A DNA stretch of 64,000 bases, taken from UBA2336 sp031395485 (GTDB taxonomy: Bacteria > Bacteroidota > Bacteroidia > Cytophagales > Cyclobacteriaceae). This document shows positions 52,667 through 60,676 of the stretch, piece by piece. A program made the position numbers and the translations under genes. The notes under the pieces were generated by a model that saw only the letters and a list, made by a program, of their open reading frames with translations, made no database searches and was not told the origin of the DNA. Location of the stretch: positions 1-64,000 of the forward strand of contig JANNUS010000008.1 in NCBI GenBank assembly GCA_031395485.1. The letters run 5' to 3'. The stretch's first letter is position 1; every line of letters starts with the position of its first letter.

Positions 52667-52701
52667 GGCAATAATCAATAGTCAATTGTCATTTGACTTT
52701 G
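52667..52701 (+). repeat. 7-bp-period array in the ald-E1 intergenic region
   Basis: Five heptads, GGCAATA, ATCAATA, GTCAATT, GTCATTT and GACTTTG. It overlaps the -33 element of the candidate E1 promoter. Confidence 0.65.
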
Positions 52702-52716
52702 TATTGGCTATTTTTG
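52686..52716 (+). promoter_or_regulatory. Promoter of the fused E1 gene
   Basis: TTG (52686-52688), a 20-base spacer and TATTTTTG (52709-52716), a full TAnnTTTG match. Predicted transcription starts near 52722, which rules out the upstream TTG start at 52665 and supports GTG 52752. Confidence 0.65.
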
Positions 52717-52751
52717 AACCTAACCAGAATAACCACTCAAAATTCATCGCG

Positions 52752-55163
52752 GTGAGCATAACGAAGGAATCCAAAGTAAAATTTCCGCAGGCAAAGGTTA
52801 AGGAAATACTAGCCGATTACAGACTTGTATGTGAGAGCCGGGAGGCGAGTTTACTCGGACGGAAAGAGGTGTTTATGGGCAAAGCCAAGTTTGGCATTTT
52901 TGGCGATGGAAAAGAAGTAGCACAAATCGCTATGGCGAAAGTGTTTCGGAACGGAGATTTTCGGTCAGGCTATTATCGCGACCAGACTTTCATGCTGGCG
53001 ATTGGTGAATTAACCTTACAACAGTATTTTGCTCAGTTATATGCGCATACCGATGTGGAGGCAGAACCAGCTTCAGCCGGCAGGTTAATGAATGGACATT
53101 TTGCAACCCGCATGCTGGATGAGAAAGGTGAATTAAAAAACCTATCGCAACTTAAAAACAGCAGCTCTGATATTTCACCAACAGCCGGACAAATGCCACG
53201 CTTATTAGGAATGGCGTATGCATCCAAGTTGTTTAGAAATAATCCTGACCTACATAAATTCAAGAACCTTTCGAATTCAGGAAATGAAATAGCATTCGGA
53301 ACGATTGGAAACGCTTCTACATCAGAAGGAATGTTTTATGAAACAATAAATGCTGCCGGTGTATTACAAGTTCCCATGTTGATGTCCGTATGGGATGATA
53401 ACTATGGAATTTCGGTTCCACAGGAATATCATACTACAAAAGGAAGTATTTCGAAAGTGCTGGAAGGATTCCGAAGAACTTCAACTGAAAATGGTTTTGA
53501 GATATTCAATGTAAAGGGATGGGATTACACATCGCTTATTCAAACATATCAACAGGCAGAGAAAGTTTGCAGAGAAGAACATGTACCGGTGTTAGTGCAT
53601 GTCGAAGAAGTGACACAGCCTCAAGGTCACTCTACTTCAGGTTCACACGAGCGTTATAAATCGAAAGAACGGCTTGCATGGGAAGCTGAACATGATTGTA
53701 TGCTGAAGATGAAAAATTGGATTCTGGAGGATGTGTTGGTAGTTCCGGAAGAACTTGAAGCAATTGAAAAGGAAGCAAAGCAAACTGCCCGTGAAGCAAA
53801 AGAAAAAGCATGGAAAGATTTTAATACTGATATCCAAAGAGAATTTAAAGAAGTTGTAGCGATTTTAGAACTGGTAGCGGAGCAAAGTAATAGCAAGGAA
53901 GAACTTGAGGATATAAAAAATCAACTCCAGAAAACCATCAACCCGATTCGTGTTGATTCGATGAAGGCCGCGAAGAAAGTGCTTCGGCTAATACGCAATG
54001 AAAGCATGGAAGTACGAACTGAACTTCTAAACTGGGTTGAAAGAATTTCGAATGAAAGCGTTGGTCGGTTTAACTCACATCTTTATAGCCAGTCTGAACA
54101 GTCGGCTTTAAAAGTTGAAGAAATAAAACCTGTATTTTCTGAAAGCTCACAAGAAGTTGACGGTCGAGAAGTTTTGAATGCATGTTTTATTGCTGCATTC
54201 AATCGTGATGCAAGGGTGTTTGCATTTGGTGAAGATGTTGGAAAGATTGGAGATGTAAACCAAGGCTTTGCCGGATTGCAAGAAAAGTTTGGTGAGTTAC
54301 GGTTAACTGATACTGGAATTCGTGAGTGCACGATAATTGGTCAGGGGATAGGGGCTGCGTTGCGCGGACTCAGGCCAATTGCGGAGATACAATACCTTGA
54401 TTATTTATTGTATGCATTACAAATCATGAGTGATGATTTGGCGTGTTTGCAATACAGAACCAAAGGCGGACAGAAAGCTCCATTAATTGTTCGCACCCGT
54501 GGGCATAGATTAGAAGGTGTATGGCATTCCGGTTCACCGATGGGAATGATCTTAAATAGTTTGCGTGGAATTTATATTCTCGTTCCACGCAGCATGACGC
54601 AAGCTGCTGGTTTCTATAATACCATGTTGAAGTCAGATGACCCTGCCATTATTGTAGAGTGTTTGAATGGTTATCGCTTGAAAGAGCAAATACCAGATAA
54701 CGTTGGAGAGTTCACACTTCCGATTGGTGTACCAGAAGTAATTCGCGAAGGAAACGATGTGACGGTTGTTACCTATGGCTCGATGTGCAGAGTTGTAATG
54801 GATGCAGCAGAGGAATTAGACAAAGTCGGTATTTCATGTGAAGTGATTGATGTGCAAACACTATTGCCGTTTGATATTCATCATTCCATTGTCGAGTCGT
54901 TAAAGAAAACCAATCGTGTGGTATTTGCTGATGAAGATGTTCCGGGTGGCGCAAGTGCGTTCATGATGCAAAAAGTATTGGAAGAGCAAAAGGGATATCA
55001 ATACCTTGATGCAGCACCGTTAACCATTGCTGCGAAAGAGCATCGTCCTGCTTATTCTTCCGATGGTGATTATTTTTCCAAGCCGAATACAGAAGATGTA
55101 TTTGATAAAATCTATGCGATGATGCGCGAGGGGAACCCGTCTGCATTTCCTTCGATCTACTAA
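52752..55163 (+). CDS. Fused E1 alpha/beta 2-oxoacid dehydrogenase (branched-chain or pyruvate type)
   Basis: A thiamine-diphosphate enzyme of about 803 residues with both E1 chains in one polypeptide. The alpha half (to about residue 440) has YRDQTFMLAIGE and the ThDP-binding TIGNASTSEGMFYETINAAG with SVWDDNYGISVP. The beta half (from about 475) has EDVGKIGDVNQGFAGLQEKFG, ECTIIGQGIGAALRGLRPIAEIQ and HSGSPMGMIL. It decarboxylates a 2-oxoacid and passes the acyl group to a lipoyl E2; E2 and E3 are not in this window. GTG 52752 is chosen because a good promoter lies at 52686-52716. Confidence 0.88.
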   Translation: MSITKESKVKFPQAKVKEILADYRLVCESREASLLGRKEVFMGKAKFGIFGDGKEVAQIAMAKVFRNGDFRSGYYRDQTFMLAIGELTLQQYFAQLYAHTDVEAEPASAGRLMNGHFATRMLDEKGELKNLSQLKNSSSDISPTAGQMPRLLGMAYASKLFRNNPDLHKFKNLSNSGNEIAFGTIGNASTSEGMFYETINAAGVLQVPMLMSVWDDNYGISVPQEYHTTKGSISKVLEGFRRTSTENGFEIFNVKGWDYTSLIQTYQQAEKVCREEHVPVLVHVEEVTQPQGHSTSGSHERYKSKERLAWEAEHDCMLKMKNWILEDVLVVPEELEAIEKEAKQTAREAKEKAWKDFNTDIQREFKEVVAILELVAEQSNSKEELEDIKNQLQKTINPIRVDSMKAAKKVLRLIRNESMEVRTELLNWVERISNESVGRFNSHLYSQSEQSALKVEEIKPVFSESSQEVDGREVLNACFIAAFNRDARVFAFGEDVGKIGDVNQGFAGLQEKFGELRLTDTGIRECTIIGQGIGAALRGLRPIAEIQYLDYLLYALQIMSDDLACLQYRTKGGQKAPLIVRTRGHRLEGVWHSGSPMGMILNSLRGIYILVPRSMTQAAGFYNTMLKSDDPAIIVECLNGYRLKEQIPDNVGEFTLPIGVPEVIREGNDVTVVTYGSMCRVVMDAAEELDKVGISCEVIDVQTLLPFDIHHSIVESLKKTNRVVFADEDVPGGASAFMMQKVLEEQKGYQYLDAAPLTIAAKEHRPAYSSDGDYFSKPNTEDVFDKIYAMMREGNPSAFPSIY

Positions 55164-55173
55164 AATTTTAAAT

Positions 55174-55286
55174 CGTCATATCGAGCGGACCGAGATATCC
55201 CCTGATGTAGCACTCTATAAGGGGACTTCTCAGTCGCATTTTATTGAGACTGCATTGCCAATTCGTTTGCTCCCTCGAAGTGACGT
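55174..55286 (+). repeat. CGTCAT-type palindromic repeat, copy 1
   Basis: A 113-base element opening CGTCATATCGAG and closing CTCGAAGTGACG, with an inner pair GAGATATCCCCT / AAGGGGACTTCTC. It starts 10 bases after the E1 stop codon. A second copy follows at 55300. Confidence 0.8.
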
Positions 55287-55299
55287 TATATTTATTGAC

Positions 55300-55413
55300 C
55301 GTCATGTCGAGTGTGAGCGAGACATCCCCAAATAGAGGGCTGCAAAGGAGGATTTCTCGGTCGCGCACTAGTTTATACTGCGTTTGATGATCAGCTGCTC
55401 CCTCGAAGTGACG
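55300..55413 (+). repeat. CGTCAT-type palindromic repeat, copy 2
   Basis: A 114-base element opening CGTCATGTCGAG and closing CTCGAAGTGACG. It belongs to the same family as copy 1 and the 62.6-64 kb elements. Together with copy 1 it fills the E1-SLC13 gap, with a 13-base spacer between them. Confidence 0.8.
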
Positions 55414-55424
55414 TTACCTTTTCT

Positions 55425-55453
55425 TTGCTTTTAGTACCGGATTACTATCTTTG
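55425..55453 (+). promoter_or_regulatory. Promoter of the sulfate-activation cluster
   Basis: TTG (55425-55427), an 18-base spacer and TATCTTTG (55446-55453), a full match to TAnnTTTG. The TTG is also the first codon of the longest open frame, so that codon is promoter, not start. Confidence 0.65.
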
Positions 55454-55475
55454 TTCCTTTAAATCTACCGATTTA

Positions 55476-57236
55476 GTGGACTTTCAGCAAATATTCGTTC
55501 TTTTGGTGGTGGTGTTCCTCGTGTTCTCCCTCTACAAGGAATTATTTAGTCCGTCCTTAACCTTTTTCATCTCCACCATTTCCCTGCTATTAGGCGGAGT
55601 TATTACACCAACCGAACTCCTGAAAGGATTATCCAATCAGCAGATCATTGTAATTTTTCTGTTGGTACTCATCACGGCAGGCATCCGAACGATTTACGGT
55701 TCGGAATTATTTTCGAAGTTGTTCAACCCCAACCTGAAGCCAAAAGCATTTCTCTTTCGCATGATGCTGACGGTGTCGTCCATTTCTGCGTTTTTGAATA
55801 ATACACCCATAGTAGCGTTTATGATTCCCTATGTGAAGGAGTGGGCCGATCGAACCGGAAATCCAGCATCAAAATTTTTGATACCACTTTCCTTTGCTAC
55901 AATTCTGGGAGGTATGATCACCGTTATCGGTACATCAACTAACCTCGTATTGAGTGGATTGATTCAGCAGTATGGTTTACCGGCACTGGACTTTACAGAT
56001 TTTCTTTTTCTTGGAATCCTTGTAACCGTAATAGGTTGGGTTTACCTATACTTTATCGCATATAAACTTCTCCCAAGCAATGCGAATAAAATTGATGCCC
56101 TTCGTCAAAACCTGAAAGAGTACATTGTTGAAACTGAAGTATTTACAGGCTCCAAGATTATTGGGAAATCCGTACAGGATGCCGGGCTTCGAAATTTGCA
56201 GGATGTTTTTCTGGTGGAGATCATTCGGGATGAGAAAGTAATTTCCCCGGTATCACCTGAAATGGAATTGGAAGAAGGCGATTTTCTTTTCTTCTCCGGG
56301 AATACACAATCTATTTATAATCTCATAAAAGAGGATAACGGTCTACGAATCCATAAACAGGAGTCATTAGAAGTTGAGGGTCATTTCAATTTTGTTGAAG
56401 CTGTTATTCCTGCAAGCTCTGATTTGATTGGCATGCGCATAAAGAATTCCGATTTCCGAAAGAAGTTCAATGCATCCATCATTGCGATTCACCGAAATGG
56501 AAAGCAGGTCTCGGGTAAAGTAGGCGAGATGGAGTTAGCAGGGGGTGACTTTTTATTATTACTCGCGGGAGAAGGCCAACTGAATGGCAATACAGAAAAG
56601 GATTTATTCTTTATTTCAGTTCCCAAAAAATTACCTTCCCGTAAAGCTCCCTGGTTAACGTGGGCAGGCCTCGGTTGCTTCGGACTTCTAATCTTAGGTG
56701 TAGTGGATGTTTTACCCTTGTTTACTATTTCATTAGTTATTCTTTCAATACTGGTTTTGCTTGGGATTTTAAACCTCTCAGAAATCAGAAGACAACTCGA
56801 TCTTGGTTTACTAATGGTGTTGGTCTGTTCGTTAGCAATTGGCGTTGCCTTAGAAAAATCGGGTACGGCTTCTTTACTAGCCGGTGGATTGATAGATGTT
56901 GGTAAAAATTTAGGCCCAGTAGCGGTGATTTCATCACTCTTTGTTGTAACGATATTTTTAACGGCACTGATTACCAATGCGGCTTGTGTATCCATTGTTT
57001 TTCCAATAGCCATGGCACTAGCCGAGCAAATGCATTTGCCCTACACACCTTTTTTTGTGGCGATTGCTTTTGCCGCCTCGGGTGACTTCATTACGCCCAT
57101 GGGCTATCAAACCAACCTCATGGTATACGGACCGGGTGGCTATACCTTTAAAGACTTTGCCAAAGTAGGCACACCATTAACAGTTCTTTATGCCGTAATT
57201 TGTATCACGTTTATCACCTGGTTTTACAACCTGTAA
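55476..57236 (+). CDS. SLC13/DASS family permease with two TrkA-C domains, probable sulfate transporter
   Basis: A 586-residue inner membrane protein with two hydrophobic halves separated by a soluble region at about residues 190-370 that holds two RCK-C (TrkA-C) domains (SVQDAGLRNLQDVFLVEIIR and GMRIKNSDFRKKFNASIIAI). SNQQIIVIFLLVLITAGI and TPIVAFMIPYVKEWA, plus a late SGDFITPMGYQTNLMVYGPGGY, are SLC13 signatures. Next to cysC/cysD/cysN it most likely imports sulfate. GTG 55476 (MDFQQIF) is chosen because a promoter lies at 55425-55453. Confidence 0.9.
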   Translation: MDFQQIFVLLVVVFLVFSLYKELFSPSLTFFISTISLLLGGVITPTELLKGLSNQQIIVIFLLVLITAGIRTIYGSELFSKLFNPNLKPKAFLFRMMLTVSSISAFLNNTPIVAFMIPYVKEWADRTGNPASKFLIPLSFATILGGMITVIGTSTNLVLSGLIQQYGLPALDFTDFLFLGILVTVIGWVYLYFIAYKLLPSNANKIDALRQNLKEYIVETEVFTGSKIIGKSVQDAGLRNLQDVFLVEIIRDEKVISPVSPEMELEEGDFLFFSGNTQSIYNLIKEDNGLRIHKQESLEVEGHFNFVEAVIPASSDLIGMRIKNSDFRKKFNASIIAIHRNGKQVSGKVGEMELAGGDFLLLLAGEGQLNGNTEKDLFFISVPKKLPSRKAPWLTWAGLGCFGLLILGVVDVLPLFTISLVILSILVLLGILNLSEIRRQLDLGLLMVLVCSLAIGVALEKSGTASLLAGGLIDVGKNLGPVAVISSLFVVTIFLTALITNAACVSIVFPIAMALAEQMHLPYTPFFVAIAFAASGDFITPMGYQTNLMVYGPGGYTFKDFAKVGTPLTVLYAVICITFITWFYNL

Positions 57237-57255
57237 CCTGTAACCTTGAACTTTG
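57228..57255 (+). repeat. 7-bp-period array bridging the SLC13 stop and cysC start
   Basis: AACCTGT, AACCTGT, AACCTTG and AACTTTG. The SLC13 TAA (57234-57236) lies across the first two heptads, and the cysC TTG start (57253-57255) is the end of the last one. Confidence 0.85.
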
Positions 57256-57843
57256 AACAATATCTTTCCCATACAAACACAAGTAAGCAATCGACAGCGT
57301 AGTGAGCTTTTAAAACAGTGCGCGAAACTTATTTGGTTTACTGGACTTTCAGGCTCCGGCAAGTCAACGCTAGCGATTCAATTAGAAGCACAACTGCATG
57401 CAAAAGGATTTGCTACCTATTTGTTAGATGGCGATAACATTCGGGTGGGGTTGAATAAGGATTTAACCTTTACGGATGAAGGACGCGTGGAGAACATCAG
57501 AAGAATAGGAGAGGTGGCGAAGCTCATGTTGGATGCAGGCATCATTGTATTGTCGGCTTTTATCTCACCCTTCAATGCTGACCGCGACCAGGTGAAGAAA
57601 ATTGTGGGTATTGAGAATTATATTGAAGTGTTTGTGGATACTCCATTGGAGATTTGCGAGCAGCGTGATGTGAAGGGGTTATATAAAAAAGCGCGTGCAG
57701 GAGAAGTGAAAAACTTTACGGGTATTGACTCTCCGTACGAGCGTCCCGAAAATCCTGATCTCCTAATTCCTACTCACCAACTGAGTGTGGATGAATCGAT
57801 AGCTTTGTTATTAAAACTTATAGAACATAGAATTAAATTTTAA
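57253..57843 (+). CDS. cysC: Adenylylsulfate kinase
   Basis: It phosphorylates APS to PAPS. The 196-residue protein has the P-loop WFTGLSGSGKSTLA, LLDGDNIRVGLNKDL, the lid region AFISPFNADRDQVK and the APS-binding FVDTPLEICEQRDVKGLYKKARAGE. The TTG at 57253 gives NNIFPIQTQVS, like the N-termini of Bacteroidota homologues, so it is retained despite its position in the heptad array. cysD follows after 4 bases. Confidence 0.94.
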   Translation: MNNIFPIQTQVSNRQRSELLKQCAKLIWFTGLSGSGKSTLAIQLEAQLHAKGFATYLLDGDNIRVGLNKDLTFTDEGRVENIRRIGEVAKLMLDAGIIVLSAFISPFNADRDQVKKIVGIENYIEVFVDTPLEICEQRDVKGLYKKARAGEVKNFTGIDSPYERPENPDLLIPTHQLSVDESIALLLKLIEHRIKF

Positions 57844-57847
57844 CGTT

Positions 57848-58753
57848 GTGAGTCAATATTATTTAAGTCATTTAAAAGAACTGGAGTCGGAAGCGATTTA
57901 CGTGATTCGTGAAGTAGTGGCACAGTTTGAAAAACCTGCACTGCTTTTTTCGGGCGGAAAGGATTCCATTGTACTGGCCTACTTATCGCGCAAAGCATTT
58001 TACCCGGCACGTATTCCATTTCCATTGGTACACATAGATACCGGACATAATTTTCCTGAAACGATGGAGTATCGTGATTGGCTTGTGAATGAATTAGGGG
58101 TGAAGCTTATTGTTGGATCGGTACAAGAAAGTATTGATAAAGGAAGAGCCAAAGAAGAAACAGGTTACGGTGCAAGTCGCAATGCATTGCAAACCGTTAC
58201 ACTTTTAGATACTATCGAGCTAAATAAGTTTGATGCAGCCATGGGTGGCGCGCGCAGAGATGAAGAGAAAGCGCGTGCGAAAGAACGTTTCTTTTCACAC
58301 CGTGATGAATTCGGACAATGGGATCCAAAAAACCAACGCCCTGAGTTGTGGAACATCTTTAACGGGCGCAAACATCAGGGTGAGCACTTCCGGGTGTTTC
58401 CGATTTCTAATTGGACGGAGATGGATGTGTGGCAATATATTTACACCGAAAATATTCCTATACCCAAGCTTTACTTTTCGCATGAACGTGAAGTGATCGA
58501 ACGCGATGGTGCAATCCTATCAACATCACCTTGGTTAAAACTAAAACCTAGTGAAGTTCCTATGAAAAAGATAGTGCGCTTCCGAACCTGTGGCGATATG
58601 CCCATAACAGGTGCAGTAGAGTCAACAGCCGATACCCTGGAGAAAATTATTGAGGAAGTTGCGGCCTCCCGTAAAACAGAACGTGGCACGCGAGCAGATG
58701 ATAAGCGTTCAGAGACTGCTATGGAAGACAGAAAGAAGAGTGGATATTTTTAA
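57848..58753 (+). CDS. cysD: Sulfate adenylyltransferase subunit 2
   Basis: The catalytic subunit of ATP sulfurylase, which makes APS from ATP and sulfate. The 301-residue protein has the PP-loop LLFSGGKDSIVLAYL (about residues 35-49), HIDTGHNFPETMEYRD, AMGGARRDEEKARAKER and the C-terminal RKTERGTRADDKRSETAMEDRKKSGYF. It starts at GTG 57848. It is normally followed directly by cysN; here 545 bases with repeats and a GIY-YIG gene intervene. Confidence 0.96.
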   Translation: MSQYYLSHLKELESEAIYVIREVVAQFEKPALLFSGGKDSIVLAYLSRKAFYPARIPFPLVHIDTGHNFPETMEYRDWLVNELGVKLIVGSVQESIDKGRAKEETGYGASRNALQTVTLLDTIELNKFDAAMGGARRDEEKARAKERFFSHRDEFGQWDPKNQRPELWNIFNGRKHQGEHFRVFPISNWTEMDVWQYIYTENIPIPKLYFSHEREVIERDGAILSTSPWLKLKPSEVPMKKIVRFRTCGDMPITGAVESTADTLEKIIEEVAASRKTERGTRADDKRSETAMEDRKKSGYF

Positions 58754-58758
58754 CTCCT

Positions 58759-58830
58759 TGTCATTCTGAGCGTAACTCTTTTGTCATTCTGAGCGAAGCT
58801 CTTTTGTCATTCTGAGCGAAGCGAAGAATC
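58759..58830 (+). repeat. Three tandem 23-bp units of the TGTCATTCTGAGCG type
   Basis: TGTCATTCTGAGCG starts at 58759, 58782 and 58805, exactly 23 bases apart. The last copy continues AAGCGAAGAATC. It lies immediately after cysD and 20 bases before the GIY-YIG ATG. Confidence 0.9.
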
Positions 58831-58850
58831 TAATAAAAAGAATTTGATGT

Positions 58851-59219
58851 ATGAAACGATGTTTCTGGGTCTATATTACTACTAACTATTCCAAGACAGT
58901 TTTGTACACTGGAGTAACTAATAGTTTAGTGGAAAGATTAACAGAACATTACCACTCCAGGCAGGAGGGTAAAACATTCACAGGTAAGTATAAGGCATTT
59001 TACTTGTTATTTTTTGAAGAGTATACATATATTGATCAGGCAATAAAACGAGAGAAGGAAATCAAGGGGTGGGTTCGTCAGAAAAAAGTAAATCTTATTA
59101 AAGAATTTAATCCCGAATGGAAATTTCTCAATGATGAGATAATGGAGTGGCCTCCTGCAACTACTAAATTAAATAGAATATCAGACGCTTCGGCTTTGCC
59201 TCAGCGTGACAAGAGATAA
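58851..59219 (+). CDS. Single-domain GIY-YIG nuclease (UPF0213/YhbQ-like)
   Basis: A 122-residue protein whose residues 1-95 are a compact GIY-YIG domain: VYITTNYSKTVLYTGVT (GIY and YIG tyrosines), RLTEHY (catalytic Arg) and AIKREKEIKGW (metal-binding Glu). The last about 12 residues (SDASALPQRDKR) are encoded by a REP-like repeat, so the original C-terminus has been replaced or extended by repeat DNA. It splits the cysD-cysN pair and is flanked by inverted copies of a repeat. A role in moving or cutting these repeats is possible but unproven. Confidence 0.87.
   Translation: MKRCFWVYITTNYSKTVLYTGVTNSLVERLTEHYHSRQEGKTFTGKYKAFYLLFFEEYTYIDQAIKREKEIKGWVRQKKVNLIKEFNPEWKFLNDEIMEWPPATTKLNRISDASALPQRDKR
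59183..59211 (-). repeat. REP-like copy (TGTCA-CTGAGGC type) at the end of the GIY-YIG gene, inverted
   Basis: The minus strand reads TGTCACGCTGAGGCAAAGCC and then GAAGCGTCT, matching the TGTCATTCTGAGCGAAGCG units at 58759-58830 in opposite orientation. It overlaps the last codons of the GIY-YIG gene. Confidence 0.8.
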
Positions 59220-59263
59220 TGAAAAGGACAGGCAACTTAAAATTGTAACTAGAACTAAAACAA

Positions 59264-59298
59264 ACTGGCAACAGGTGACTGGGAACCGGCAACCAATT
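59264..59298 (+). repeat. 7-bp-period array abutting the cysN start codon
   Basis: ACTGGCA, ACAGGTG, ACTGGGA, ACCGGCA and ACCAATT, with no base between the last heptad and ATG 59299. Confidence 0.85.
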
Positions 59299-60543
59299 AT
59301 GAACCAACTACTACGATTCACCACAGCAGGCAGTGTCGATGATGGCAAGAGCACACTCATCGGTAGATTGCTATACGATAGTAAATCTATTTTTGAAGAT
59401 CAGCTTGAAGCTGTTGAGGCATCCAGTGTAAAAAAGGGTTTCGATTATGTTGACCTTTCGTTGTTAACGGATGGATTAAAATCTGAACGCGAACAAGGGA
59501 TTACCATCGATGTAGCCTACCGGTACTTTGCTACGCCTAAACGGAAATTCATCATTGCCGATACACCCGGACATATTCAATACACGCGCAACATGGTTAC
59601 CGGTGCTTCGACTGCAAACCTGGCACTCATATTAATAGATGCCCGAAAGGGATTGGTTGAACAAACGCATCGACACTCTTTCATAGCCTCGTTGTTGAAA
59701 ATACCGCATGTGATTGTGTGCGTTAATAAGATGGACTTGGTTAATTACGATGAAAAGGTATACGATAAAATTGTTGAGCAGTATAAGGCCTTCTCTTCAA
59801 AATTGGAAGTTCACGATATTCAATTTGTTCCCATCAGCGCGTTGGCGGGCGACAACGTGGTAAACCGTTCCGAAAAAATGGATTGGTACCAGGGAGCAAC
59901 GTTATTGCACATGTTGGAGACTGTACACATTGAAAGTGATCACAATCATATTGATAGTCGTTTCCCGGTTCAGTATGTGGTACGCCCACAAACAAAAGAG
60001 CATCAGGATTTCCGCGGCTATGGAGGTCGTGTGGCAGGCGGAATTTTTCGCTCGGGCGATGAGATTGTTACGTTGCCCTCCGGGTTTAACTCAAAAATTA
60101 AAACGATTGAGTTGGGCGGTGAATTATTGAAAGAAGCGTTTGCACCTATGTCGGTAACGATTACGTTGGAAGATGAGATTGATATTAGTCGTGGCGATAT
60201 AATAGCAAAACCCAACAATCAACCACAAACCGATCAGGATATTGATTTGATGCTTTGCTGGATGAATCAAAAACCCGTAAACCTGAATACAAAGTTTTTC
60301 GTTCGGCACATGACGAAAGAGGTTAAGGGCGTGTTGAAAGAGATTCAGTATAAACTTGACATCAACAGTCTGCAACGCATCGAAAATGTTGATCAGCTCA
60401 CCATGAATGAGATAGCCCGTGTAAAAATCAGAACAGCTCAGCCTCTGGCATTTGATAGCTATCGTAAGAATAGAATAACAGGAAGTATTATTTTAGTGGA
60501 TGAAGGCACAAATGAGACGGTTGCTGCCGGGATGATTGTTTAA
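59299..60543 (+). CDS. cysN: Sulfate adenylyltransferase subunit 1 (GTPase)
   Basis: The regulatory GTPase subunit that drives APS synthesis with CysD. The protein of 414 residues has G1 AGSVDDGKSTLIGRL, the switch region REQGITIDVAYRYF, G3 DTPGHIQYTRNMVTGAS and G4 NKMDLV, then two beta-barrel domains. It is the simple CysN form; the kinase is a separate cysC gene. The frame extends upstream to 59206 through repeat DNA, but ATG 59299 gives the normal N-terminus. Confidence 0.95.
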   Translation: MNQLLRFTTAGSVDDGKSTLIGRLLYDSKSIFEDQLEAVEASSVKKGFDYVDLSLLTDGLKSEREQGITIDVAYRYFATPKRKFIIADTPGHIQYTRNMVTGASTANLALILIDARKGLVEQTHRHSFIASLLKIPHVIVCVNKMDLVNYDEKVYDKIVEQYKAFSSKLEVHDIQFVPISALAGDNVVNRSEKMDWYQGATLLHMLETVHIESDHNHIDSRFPVQYVVRPQTKEHQDFRGYGGRVAGGIFRSGDEIVTLPSGFNSKIKTIELGGELLKEAFAPMSVTITLEDEIDISRGDIIAKPNNQPQTDQDIDLMLCWMNQKPVNLNTKFFVRHMTKEVKGVLKEIQYKLDINSLQRIENVDQLTMNEIARVKIRTAQPLAFDSYRKNRITGSIILVDEGTNETVAAGMIV

Positions 60544-60546
60544 AAA

Positions 60547-60574
60547 TTTTAGATTTTAGATTTACGATTGTAGA
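60547..60574 (+). repeat. 7-bp-period array after cysN
   Basis: TTTTAGA, TTTTAGA, TTTACGA and TTGTAGA in register, starting 4 bases past the cysN stop codon. A possible complementary arm (CCTAAATC) lies at about 60584-60591. Confidence 0.7.
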
Positions 60575-60676
60575 GTGATACTATCCTAAATCTCAATAAA
60601 CTAGAGAACTTCGTATAATACTCAGAAAATTTTAAGTGCTTTACCATGAAAAATTGGAATATAAATCCTATATTTC

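Noticed and set aside
55168..55368. 66-codon open frame on the minus strand
   Set aside because: It lies entirely in two CGTCAT-type palindromic repeats; its protein has no recognisable pattern and its frame follows the repeat, not codon use.
56489..57013. 174-codon antisense frame inside the SLC13 gene
   Set aside because: A reverse-strand shadow of the membrane segments of a clear transporter gene; low-complexity Ser/Thr/Lys product.
58759..58830. CRISPR-like 23-bp spacing
   Set aside because: Only three units, directly tandem, with no variable spacer between them.
59206..59298. N-terminal extension of cysN
   Set aside because: It runs through REP-like and heptad repeat DNA and overlaps the GIY-YIG gene; the conserved protein starts at 59299.
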